Shown: positions 10,201 to 17,036 of the stretch, piece by piece
How positions within the stretch are numbered: the stretch's first letter is position 1
How the letters are laid out: each line of letters opens with the position of its first letter
The notes under the pieces: model-generated
Told to the model about the DNA's origin: nothing
The model's database searches: none
Seen by the model: the letters and a program-made list of their open reading frames with translations, nothing else
Made by a program: the position numbers and the translations under genes
Assembly (NCBI RefSeq): GCF_013249065.1
Contig: NZ_JABRWQ010000008.1
Span: 108,412 to 172,411 of the forward strand
DNA from: Winogradskyella litoriviva
Lineage (GTDB): Bacteria > Bacteroidota > Bacteroidia > Flavobacteriales > Flavobacteriaceae
Reading direction: 5' to 3'
DNA length: 64,000 nucleotides

Positions 10201-10266
10201 TTATTTTTTTAGTTCTTGTAGGCTCAATTTGTCATAAGAAAACCATAAAATAAAATTGTCATTTCT

Positions 10267-10998
10267 ATGTATATAATCAAACTTAATGCCATTGACTCCA
10301 CAAATACTTATTTAAGAGGCTTGGTATCTGTTGCTATACCTAAGGATTACACGGTTGTTGTTGCTGAAATGCAAACTAATGGTAGAGGGCAAATGGGCGC
10401 AAATTGGCAAACTCAAAGCGGTAAAAATCTTACTGCTAGCGTGTTTAAGCAGCTTTTGTTTTGTGATGTAAGTGACCAATTTTATATAAGTATGGCTGTT
10501 TCATTAGCTATTTACAATGCTTTAAAGTCTTTCAAAATTCCAAGGTTAAGTATAAAATGGCCTAACGACATTTTGTCAGCAAACACTAAAATTTGCGGTA
10601 TTTTAATAGAAAATGTCATTAAAAACAATAAATTTCAAGGGTCTATATTAGGTTTTGGCCTTAATGTAAATCAAAAAACATTTGATAACCTTCCAAAAGC
10701 ATCATCTATGTGTTTGGTGACAGGTGTGGTTTATAATAAGGATGAAATCTTATCTGAAATTTTAAAACAGCTTGAAAAATATTTTGATTTATTAGAATCT
10801 AAACAACATTCTCAAATTAAATCGGAGTATGAAAGTTTACTTTTTAGAAAGGATAAACCTTCTACATTTCAATCTTCTAAACACGGAAATTTTTCTGGAA
10901 TAATTAAAAGTGTTACAGAAACAGGTCTTCTAAACGTTTGGACAGAAGATGAAATTATTAAAACTTTTGATTTAAAGGAAATAAGTCTATTATATTAA
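10267..10998 (+). CDS. birA: Biotin--[acetyl-CoA-carboxylase] ligase, group I
   Basis: This enzyme makes biotinyl-AMP and transfers biotin to a lysine of carboxylase carrier domains. The ATP/biotin loop GRGQMGANW spans residues 39-47 and KWPND spans 97-101, followed by KICGILIE. The protein of 243 residues has the catalytic domain and a small C-terminal domain but no N-terminal helix-turn-helix, so it is a group I enzyme without the repressor function of E. coli BirA. It diverges from rsfS. Its stop overlaps by three bases the stop of the convergent START-like gene. Confidence 0.95.
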   Translation: MYIIKLNAIDSTNTYLRGLVSVAIPKDYTVVVAEMQTNGRGQMGANWQTQSGKNLTASVFKQLLFCDVSDQFYISMAVSLAIYNALKSFKIPRLSIKWPNDILSANTKICGILIENVIKNNKFQGSILGFGLNVNQKTFDNLPKASSMCLVTGVVYNKDEILSEILKQLEKYFDLLESKQHSQIKSEYESLLFRKDKPSTFQSSKHGNFSGIIKSVTETGLLNVWTEDEIIKTFDLKEISLLY

Positions 10999-11390
10999 AT
11001 AGCCGTTTTCATGTTAGTTACTAAGGTCTCAATAAATTTATTGATTGGACCTTTTATCATCATGGCCATCATTGCATTAAATTCACCACTAAAGTGCAAA
11101 GTTACATCGGTTTTATTGGCTTCAATTTCTGCGATATCTGCAATTAATGAAAAATCTAATTTTCCACCAGCAGCTCCTAAAACAATTTTATTATTAGGTA
11201 TTGCTTCTTTTTTCTTTAAGATAATTTCTGGCATTCCTTTTAAAGCAAAAAGAAATTTATCGTTTTCTAAAACTTCAAATTTGCTAATGTTTTCTGGCAT
11301 TAAACTTTCAAAATTTTTAACATCAGAAAGAAAATTAAATGTTTCTTCTGTTGATTTATCTAAGGTAACTTTTGGTGATTCTAATTTCAT
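10995..11390 (-). CDS. SRPBCC (START/Bet v 1-like) family protein
   Basis: The 131-residue protein has the helix-grip layout of SRPBCC proteins: an N-terminal strand with FNFLSDVKNFESLMP, central strands (KIVLGAAGGKLDFSLIADI) and a long C-terminal helix ending KFIETLVTNMKTA. Such proteins bind hydrophobic ligands, but none can be named here. Related flavobacterial proteins often sit beside pyrE, as here, where it follows pyrE on the same strand after a 132-base gap. A 140-residue frame antisense to it lacks family features and is rejected. Confidence 0.8.
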   Translation of the reverse strand: MKLESPKVTLDKSTEETFNFLSDVKNFESLMPENISKFEVLENDKFLFALKGMPEIILKKKEAIPNNKIVLGAAGGKLDFSLIADIAEIEANKTDVTLHFSGEFNAMMAMMIKGPINKFIETLVTNMKTAI

Positions 11391-11522
11391 GGGTAATTCT
11401 ATTAAGTTGTTTACTGAAACAAGTTTAGTTTAAAATTGTTGTCTTTAAATTTGAAATTATTTAGAATGTTAATTTTTTTCAACAATTCGATTTTTCTCAA
11501 AGATTAAAGTAGCAATTGTATA

Positions 11523-12167
11523 TCAATTAGCGTTCCATTTACTGGGATTTGCATTCCATTGAGCTAAAACGTCTTGCTGTTCTTTTGTAATATAGAAGGT
11601 TTCTACAGCTTGTTCTAGTAAGTTTTCATAGTTTCCAAGAGTGTGTAATTCTACATTAGCATCGCTAAAGTTCTTTGTCGCAATATCAAAACCATAAGAG
11701 AAAATGGCAACCATACCTTTAACATGCACTTCTGCTTCGTTTAAGGCTTTAACGGCATTAAGACTGCTCATACCTGTACTTATTAAATCTTCTACAACAA
11801 CTACGGTTTGCCCTTTTTCAATATAGCCTTCAATTTGGTTTTGGCGACCATGTTTTTTAGCCTCAGGTCTTACATAAACAAACGGAAGATTGAGATATTC
11901 TGCTACCAATGCGCCAATACCAATTGCTCCTGTTGCCACACCTGCTATTACATCTGGTTTTCCGTAGAGTTCTTCAATGTTTTTGGCAATGGTTTCTCTT
12001 ATGTAATTTCTAATTTGTGGATAAGAAAGTACAATTCTATTGTCACAATAAATTGGTGATTTCCAGCCAGAAGCCCATGTAAAAGGGTCGTTAGGCTGTA
12101 ATTTTATAGCATTAATTTGAAGTAATACTTCTGCTGTTTTTTTTGCTGTATCTTTATTGAAAATCAT
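11523..12167 (-). CDS. pyrE: Orotate phosphoribosyltransferase
   Basis: PyrE joins orotate to PRPP to give orotidine monophosphate in pyrimidine synthesis. The PRPP-binding signature VVVVEDLISTG is at residues 122-132, and the orotate contacts lie near ASGWKSPIYCDNR and VRPEAKKHG. I set the start at MIFNKDTAKKTAEVL (214 residues). An upstream in-frame ATG at 12293 would add 42 lysine/phenylalanine-rich residues with no family counterpart and would overlap the divergent Nudix gene. A -7 element ends only four bases before the chosen ATG, suggesting a leaderless message. Confidence 0.95.
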   Translation of the reverse strand: MIFNKDTAKKTAEVLLQINAIKLQPNDPFTWASGWKSPIYCDNRIVLSYPQIRNYIRETIAKNIEELYGKPDVIAGVATGAIGIGALVAEYLNLPFVYVRPEAKKHGRQNQIEGYIEKGQTVVVVEDLISTGMSSLNAVKALNEAEVHVKGMVAIFSYGFDIATKNFSDANVELHTLGNYENLLEQAVETFYITKEQQDVLAQWNANPSKWNAN

Positions 12168-12171
12168 AATA

Positions 12172-12179
12172 CAAAAATA
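12172..12179 (-). promoter_or_regulatory. Likely -7 element of pyrE
   Basis: The minus strand reads TATTTTTG, matching TAnnTTTG, four bases before the pyrE ATG. Transcription would start at or next to the ATG, which supports the shorter pyrE start. No good -33 TTG was seen. Confidence 0.5.
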
Positions 12180-12285
12180 ATATAATTTAGAGGTTAGAAA
12201 ATTTAATTTGAAAATAAATTTCATTTCAAATGGTTTCTCGTAAAAAATAATAAATTTACAGTTCCAAAGGAAAAGAACCCTAGCG

Positions 12286-12867
12286 ATGTACACTATTTAT
12301 GTAGGTGATAAGCCTATTATTTTAACTACTGAAATACAAAAAGAGACGGATTTTAAAACCTATCTATTAAATTCTGTTAATATTGGTAAGGTTATTAAAA
12401 CCTTAAATAAAACAGAATTAAAGGCGGTTCATTTAGTTCATAAAAATCCAGACAAACTTTTAAAAAAATTCTTAAAACTTTTGCCTAATGTGGTTGCAGG
12501 AGGTGGAAAAGCCTATAATGCAAAAAATGAAATTCTCTTTATTTACCGTAACGATAAATGGGATTTACCTAAAGGAAAAGCGGAGCGAAAAGAATCTATA
12601 GAAGAAACTGCTACTAGAGAAGTAGAAGAGGAGACAGGTGTTAAAGGTTTACAAATCACAAAACAGTTACCAACTACCTACCATATTTTTAAACGTAATG
12701 GTAAGCATAGAATAAAAATTACTTATTGGTTTGAAATGAAAACTGATTTTGATGGTCAACTCTTTCCGCAAGAGAATGAAGGTATTACTAAAGTAGAGTG
12801 GTTAGATGCAAAGGCAACTCAAAAGGCTTTGGAGAATAGTTATGCGAATATTCGGGTTTTGGTTTAG
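12286..12867 (+). CDS. Nudix hydrolase
   Basis: Nudix enzymes hydrolyse nucleoside diphosphates linked to another group. The Nudix box is complete at residues 97-119: Gly97, Glu103, Arg111-Glu112, Glu115-Glu116 and Gly118, in the pattern GX5EX7REUXEEXGU. An N-terminal region of about 75 residues (MYTIYVGDKPIIL...) precedes it and has no obvious match. The substrate cannot be inferred. The gene diverges from pyrE and stands alone before a decayed region. The start is fixed by the lack of other early Met codons. Confidence 0.9.
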   Translation: MYTIYVGDKPIILTTEIQKETDFKTYLLNSVNIGKVIKTLNKTELKAVHLVHKNPDKLLKKFLKLLPNVVAGGGKAYNAKNEILFIYRNDKWDLPKGKAERKESIEETATREVEEETGVKGLQITKQLPTTYHIFKRNGKHRIKITYWFEMKTDFDGQLFPQENEGITKVEWLDAKATQKALENSYANIRVLV

Positions 12868-13010
12868 ATTCGTTTAACATGTTCGATGATGAGTTTTATG
12901 GAATCAGTGGTTAGTCAGATTCAGATGTAAATCATTCTTTGTTGAAAGTTAATATTTTTCTGTTATGTTTTTGCGCAGCGTAAGTTATACGTTTAGTTGT
13001 AATGCGTTTT
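12868..13010. other. Intergenic region between Nudix gene and DUF302 pseudogene
   Basis: There is no gene or clear terminator here. The sequence is A/T rich with a short GCGCAGCG patch. It is probably the decaying 3' flank of the neighbouring pseudogene. Confidence 0.4.
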
Positions 13011-13365
13011 TTAATTCAAGTTCTCTATTACATTGATAAGTTTTTGTTAATCCTCAGATGCAAGATTTCCTAAGTCCTTATTTTCAACTACATCTATCTA
13101 AGCGATTGGGTTTACAACAGAAACTTCAATTTCTCCAATTTAATGTTCTTCCACAATTACATTACATGGTAACAAAACACCTATTTTATCTTCAATTTAC
13201 AATGCTTTATATGCAAAATGAGGATTGCATGCTTCTAAAATTATGTGGTTTTTAAAATCAACATTTATTTTGTTTTTTAAAGTCTTTTTTCAATTCGGCC
13301 GTTACTTGCACTATTGCTTTCTATAAGCTTTTACTTTTTAATACTTTGTAAAAGTAATAGCTCAT
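13011..13365 (-). pseudogene. Decayed DUF302-family gene
   Basis: Reading the minus strand through stop codons recovers a DUF302 protein from ATG at 13365 to TAA at 13011. It runs MSYYFYKVLKSKSL-stop, KAIVQVTAELKK, then NVDFKNHIILEACNPHFAYKAL-like blocks, EDKIGVLLPCNVIVEEH, IGEIEVSVVNPIA and ASED-stop-QKLINVIENLN. In-frame stops lie at 13321-13323, 13197-13199, 13140-13142, 13098-13100 and 13047-13049. A deletion with a frame change near 13285 removes the expected EGFGVLTEID-type segment. The alignment to the family is from memory but many residues agree. No open frame remains. DUF302 function is not established. A plus-strand frame of 65 codons here is an artefact. Confidence 0.85.
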
Positions 13366-13386
13366 AATTTCTATTTAAATTTATTT

Positions 13387-13395
13387 CAAATAATA
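13387..13395 (-). promoter_or_regulatory. Possible remnant promoter of the DUF302 gene
   Basis: The minus strand reads TATTATTTG, one base longer than TAnnTTTG, 22 bases upstream of the pseudogene ATG. It may be a slightly decayed -7 element. Confidence 0.3.
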
Positions 13396-13424
13396 CCTAC
13401 TTTAATGATATGTTTCTGTTTTAA

Positions 13425-13436
13425 TGACTTATATCA
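13425..13436. promoter_or_regulatory. FNR/CRP-like palindromic operator
   Basis: TGACTTATATCA has the half-sites TGA and TCA separated by six bases, as in the FNR box TTGAT-N4-ATCAA; on the minus strand it reads TTGATATAAGTCAT in context. It is centred about 65 bases upstream of the pseudogene start and about 45 bases from its remnant -7 element, where an activator would bind. Confidence 0.4.
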
Positions 13437-13453
13437 AACCATAGTCTATGGTT
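13437..13453. other. Perfect hairpin after the amidohydrolase gene
   Basis: AACCATA (13437-13443) and TATGGTT (13447-13453) pair around GTC. GGTTGC (13450-13455) can instead pair with GCAACC (13473-13478), so two structures compete. It lies downstream of the N-formylglutamate amidohydrolase-like gene and may act as its terminator, although no T tract is present. Confidence 0.4.
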
Positions 13454-13489
13454 GCTGAAAATTTTAACAAAGGCAACCTTTTAAAATGC

Positions 13490-14176
13490 TTAACTCTTGC
13501 TTTTAATACAATGGATTGCTTTAAAAATAGCATTTTTAAATGCTAAATCTATCTTATTTTCATTAGTAAATTTCTGATTAACTTCAATTTCAATTCCTAT
13601 ATAATTGTCAGAAAATTGTTTTCGCAAATAAGTAGTAAACCCATCTGCTTTTCCCAAGTATGGATAGTTGAACCTTACCTTTAGGTTAGAATTTTGTTTT
13701 TTAAGTTCAGCCTTAAAATCTTTACAAAATTGTTGTTCAGGTTTTTTAGATGAATCATACAGCAAACCAATATCACAATTTCTTTCAACACTATTTAAAA
13801 CTGATGTGAAACTATGAATAGATAAATGAAGTACAGCTTCGCCTTTAGCAATATAACGTTGAATGTTGTTTTCTACTGCGGTTCTGTATGGTAAGTAATA
13901 GGTTTGTATTATTTCAGTTTTCTCACTTTGAGATATGTTTTTTGTGAATTCTGAAAACAGATTCTTATGATGCAAAGAGCGATTTAGCTCAACCAACAAA
14001 CGAGATATTGTACTAAAATAGGTTGCATCACACAATGGTACTAAAGTTTGAAACATATCTAAAGCTCCCAAATCATAACCACGATGTGTTTCTAAAATCG
14101 CTTTATTTTTGAAGTATTTTATGTAAGCGTAAGGAATTTCATTTCCACCATGCTCACAAGTTAAAACTAGTTTCAC
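13490..14176 (-). CDS. N-formylglutamate amidohydrolase-like protein
   Basis: The protein (228 residues) matches the N-formylglutamate amidohydrolase (FGase) family of zinc-dependent peptidase-like amidases. Visible motifs are LTCEHGGNEIP with His9, RGYDLGALDMF, SRLLVELNRSLHH and LHLSIHSF with His121, then IGIEIEVNQKF near the end. Classical HutG acts in histidine breakdown, but no hut genes are near. Its ATG overlaps the GCS2 stop by four bases, making it the third gene of the RimK-GCS2-FGase operon. There it is likely to hydrolyse an amide or peptide bond in the product of the two ligases. That role is inference. Confidence 0.85.
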   Translation of the reverse strand: MKLVLTCEHGGNEIPYAYIKYFKNKAILETHRGYDLGALDMFQTLVPLCDATYFSTISRLLVELNRSLHHKNLFSEFTKNISQSEKTEIIQTYYLPYRTAVENNIQRYIAKGEAVLHLSIHSFTSVLNSVERNCDIGLLYDSSKKPEQQFCKDFKAELKKQNSNLKVRFNYPYLGKADGFTTYLRKQFSDNYIGIEIEVNQKFTNENKIDLAFKNAIFKAIHCIKSKS

Positions 14177-15399
14177 GGCTTAAATAGTTCATTAGTTTTT
14201 AAACAGTTTTGCATATTTCTATAAACTGAAATAATATGCTCTTCAGATGTATCATTGCCAACTGCTTTTAATAATCGCGTTGCCAATGTACCTTCTTTCA
14301 AAATGAGTTCAATAGTTTCATGATGCGATTTGTTTAATTTTGATTTCACGTTTTCATATAAGTGTTGCCAGACGTTTTTTATGCTTGTAGACCCCTTTAA
14401 ATTGAATAATTCTATATACTTTTCATTTTCAATTATAGAATCTTCTCCGTATTTTATAGCATCATTAAAAATAGGAAACAAGTCCTCTTTTGTCCATAGT
14501 TTTTGAGCATTTAGCGTGGAGAATTTTTTATTAATAAAGGCTTTTAAAACTTCAATAACCAATGCACAAATAGCAATATCTGCTTTAGGACATTCTTGTA
14601 TATCCATTAATCGAATCTCAATCGCATTGCGATCAAATCGTGCTATTGCACCGCGAGAATTTAAAAAATGTTGATCTAAAATTTTTTCCTTATCATAAGG
14701 ACGAATCGCTTTTTTAATTGGCTCTAAAATCGTAGCATGATAATCTAATTTCGAAAACACACGCTCAGGAATCACCATTCCTGTTAACTCTGGTATTTCC
14801 TTTTGGTTGGTTTTATAAAACTCTAATCTGGTATCTTTAAAACCTGTAATTTGCCCTTCTAAAATCGGTGAACTTGCACAAAGCCCTGGCAATAATGGTA
14901 AAATTATACGTATGGCTGCATGCAGTTTTTCAAATTCTATATCGTCGTAAAATGGTAAATTAATATGTGTACTTTGTACGTTGCTCCAACCATGACCTTT
15001 GCAGTTAAAAATAGTATTGTAAAGTGCATAGACTTCACTATAACTATGTTTCCATAGTTGCGTGTCTGTATCTGGATTCATTAAAGGATGCGAAGCAGAA
15101 CCTAAAAGTTGCAGGTTTAACGGTTTTAAAAGTGCATCGATTTCTAAAATATTACTATAAAACTTCTCAGCCAAATCATCAGTACTTTTTGCTGGGCCAT
15201 TAGTTTTTAATTCAATTACATGCGCTACAAGTTCGTTACTCCAAGCAATGTCTCCATTTTCTATATCTGCTTTTAATTCGCCAGCTTTTAGAGTTAAAAG
15301 TTTATCTACTTGTGGCGCGACTTTGAAGTTGTTGTTTTTAATGAGCATATATTCGAGTTCAATGCCGTAAACTTCGAAAAGGTGATATTTTTTAGTCAT
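14173..15399 (-). CDS. Carboxylate-amine ligase of the GCS2 (glutamate-cysteine ligase) family
   Basis: The 408-residue protein belongs to the glutamine-synthetase-fold GCS2 family. The N-terminal FEVYGIELEYMLI carries the metal-binding acidic residues. THINLPF, RLEFYKTNQKEIP and the segment RGAIARFDRNAIEIRLMDIQE give the basic and acidic active-site strands. GCS2 proteins form amide bonds at a glutamate carboxylate; true glutathione synthesis is not implied, as no glutathione synthetase is near. It is the middle gene between a RimK-like ligase (three bases upstream) and an FGase (four-base overlap). Its substrate is unknown. Confidence 0.85.
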   Translation of the reverse strand: MTKKYHLFEVYGIELEYMLIKNNNFKVAPQVDKLLTLKAGELKADIENGDIAWSNELVAHVIELKTNGPAKSTDDLAEKFYSNILEIDALLKPLNLQLLGSASHPLMNPDTDTQLWKHSYSEVYALYNTIFNCKGHGWSNVQSTHINLPFYDDIEFEKLHAAIRIILPLLPGLCASSPILEGQITGFKDTRLEFYKTNQKEIPELTGMVIPERVFSKLDYHATILEPIKKAIRPYDKEKILDQHFLNSRGAIARFDRNAIEIRLMDIQECPKADIAICALVIEVLKAFINKKFSTLNAQKLWTKEDLFPIFNDAIKYGEDSIIENEKYIELFNLKGSTSIKNVWQHLYENVKSKLNKSHHETIELILKEGTLATRLLKAVGNDTSEEHIISVYRNMQNCLKTNELFKP

Positions 15400-15402
15400 G
15401 TT

Positions 15403-16848
15403 TTAATCTAATCGTTTTTTTAATGCTGAAAGAATTTCGGTATAAATCAAATCGCCATAATATTCATCTTCAACACCAAAATCAATGTTTGGATTGTCGT
15501 TAATTTCTATAACCATTAATTTATTGTCCACCACTTTAATATCAATGCCATAAAGACCTAAGCCCATTAATTTTGCTGATTTTAAAGCCATATCAATCAC
15601 ATCTTTTGGGACATCTTCAATAGGTAAGCAATCTGCATCGCCATCTTGTTCGTTTTTGTCTGTGGCTTTCCAGTTGTAAATCTGCCAATGGCCTTTTGCC
15701 ATATAATAGCGACAAGCGTAAAAGGGCTTGTTGTCTATAATACCAATGCGCCAATCGTAGTCTGAAGGGCAAAACTCTTGTGCGATTATTAAATCTGACT
15801 CTTTTAGCATTTCAGTAACTAAAACATCAAATTCTTCTTTGGTCTTAGCTTTTTTTACTCCAAAAGAGAATGTAGAATCTGGTGCTTTTAATACACAAGG
15901 TAATCCTGTTTGATCTAAAACTGAATTACGGTTGTTGTTATGTACAATGACCGTTTTTGGAGTGCTAATATTTGCATTGTTCATTGCCTCTGCCATATAA
16001 ACTTTGTTACAGCATTTTAATATAGCATCAGGATAATCAATTATAGCAATACCTTCTTGTTGTGCTTTTCTGGCAAACGTATAAGCCTCATTATTAACTT
16101 CAGTGCTTTGTCTTAAAAAGAGCGCATCAAAAGAGGATAAGCGCGACAAATCTTTAGGCTCAATAATTTCTGCATAGATATTCATTTTCTCAGCAATCTC
16201 TATAAACTTTTTTAAGGCTTTAGGATTGCTTGGAGGAGCAGGGTCTTTTGGGTTTACCAAAATCGCTAAGTCAAAATCGTAATTGGCAACTTTTGCTGTA
16301 TCATAGCGTTTTTTTGCAAAATACTGATTGGCAAACTCATGGACACTAGATATGTGTTCTGCAGGAATTTCAGATTCTGAAATCGCCTTTATGCTCTGTA
16401 TGTTCCATTTTGTGGTATGATTAAAATTTACTCTCAAAAAGGGCACTTGAAAATGTTTATAAAATAAGGTGCTTAAGTTTTTATATTTCTGAGCGACGTT
16501 TTGTCCAAAGTAAATACTCAGGGTAAAGTCTTGCGACTTTATATTTTTAAGGCTTTGTTGAATAACATCATCAAACTCATCGGAAACAATTCTAACGAGT
16601 TTTAAGGCTTTAAGATCCACAATATTCTTTGTAGTCGGAATTGGTAAATGTCCTCTAGCTTCTGCCAAAAGGGAAACGTAATAACCCTTAGATTGGTACG
16701 AGTAGTCCTTACACAAATTAAATATTCGAGCATTTTTTAAAAGGGCATACTTCGGGTTTGTAAGATAATCTTGGGAGGAAATTACTGTAATTTTATCAAT
16801 TGAAAAGTTCCATTTTTCAGGTTGATTTACAACAATGTATTTGTTCAT
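15403..16848 (-). CDS. RimK-family ATP-grasp ligase with N-terminal RLAN-type domain
   Basis: The protein of 481 residues has an N-terminal region of about 150 residues that resembles the RimK-like ATP-grasp N-terminal domain, then an ATP-grasp ligase domain from about 190. Nucleotide and metal residues are seen in GLPCVLKAPDSTFS, YGIDIKVV and VIEINDNPNIDFG. ATP-grasp enzymes activate a carboxylate as acyl phosphate and join it to an amine; RimK itself adds glutamates to ribosomal protein S6, but this longer form is a different subfamily. It is first in the operon with GCS2 and FGase genes and has a -7 element (TAATTTTG) about 30 bases upstream. Confidence 0.88.
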   Translation of the reverse strand: MNKYIVVNQPEKWNFSIDKITVISSQDYLTNPKYALLKNARIFNLCKDYSYQSKGYYVSLLAEARGHLPIPTTKNIVDLKALKLVRIVSDEFDDVIQQSLKNIKSQDFTLSIYFGQNVAQKYKNLSTLFYKHFQVPFLRVNFNHTTKWNIQSIKAISESEIPAEHISSVHEFANQYFAKKRYDTAKVANYDFDLAILVNPKDPAPPSNPKALKKFIEIAEKMNIYAEIIEPKDLSRLSSFDALFLRQSTEVNNEAYTFARKAQQEGIAIIDYPDAILKCCNKVYMAEAMNNANISTPKTVIVHNNNRNSVLDQTGLPCVLKAPDSTFSFGVKKAKTKEEFDVLVTEMLKESDLIIAQEFCPSDYDWRIGIIDNKPFYACRYYMAKGHWQIYNWKATDKNEQDGDADCLPIEDVPKDVIDMALKSAKLMGLGLYGIDIKVVDNKLMVIEINDNPNIDFGVEDEYYGDLIYTEILSALKKRLD

Positions 16849-16878
16849 TTAGAGCGCGTTACGCTATTAAAATTTAAA

Positions 16879-16886
16879 CAAAATTA
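16879..16886 (-). promoter_or_regulatory. Likely -7 element of the RimK-GCS2-FGase operon
   Basis: The minus strand reads TAATTTTG, matching TAnnTTTG, 30 bases before the RimK-like ATG. No -33 TTG is evident. Confidence 0.45.
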
Positions 16887-16964
16887 TACTATTTTTTGAT
16901 TGGTTTTACATTGGATATAAAATAAATATTTTAATTTTTTTTGATGGTATGTTTAGCTTAAGAG

Positions 16965-17009
16965 ACTTTAGTATGCTAAAGTGACTTATCTTAGACATTA
17001 GCCTAAGAT
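16965..17009. other. Two tandem perfect hairpins between the M14 peptidase and the RimK operon
   Basis: ACTTTAG (16965-16971) pairs with CTAAAGT (16976-16982), and five bases on ATCTTAG (16988-16994) pairs with CTAAGAT (17003-17009). Both have 7-base perfect stems. Neither has a T tract in the minus direction, so a simple terminator is doubtful. They could be operators or RNA-processing sites. Confidence 0.55.
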
Positions 17010-17036
17010 ATTTGAAAAGTTTCACAATTGTAAGTT

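Noticed and set aside
11011..11433. 140-codon plus-strand frame over the SRPBCC gene
   Set aside because: It mirrors the coding bias of the minus-strand SRPBCC gene, which has a recognisable fold.
12168..12293. N-terminal extension of pyrE by 42 residues
   Set aside because: The extension is unlike PyrE, overlaps the divergent Nudix gene and contains the likely pyrE promoter.
13058..13255. 65-codon plus-strand open frame
   Set aside because: It is antisense to the DUF302 pseudogene, which explains the sequence far better. The frame has no recognisable family or start signal.
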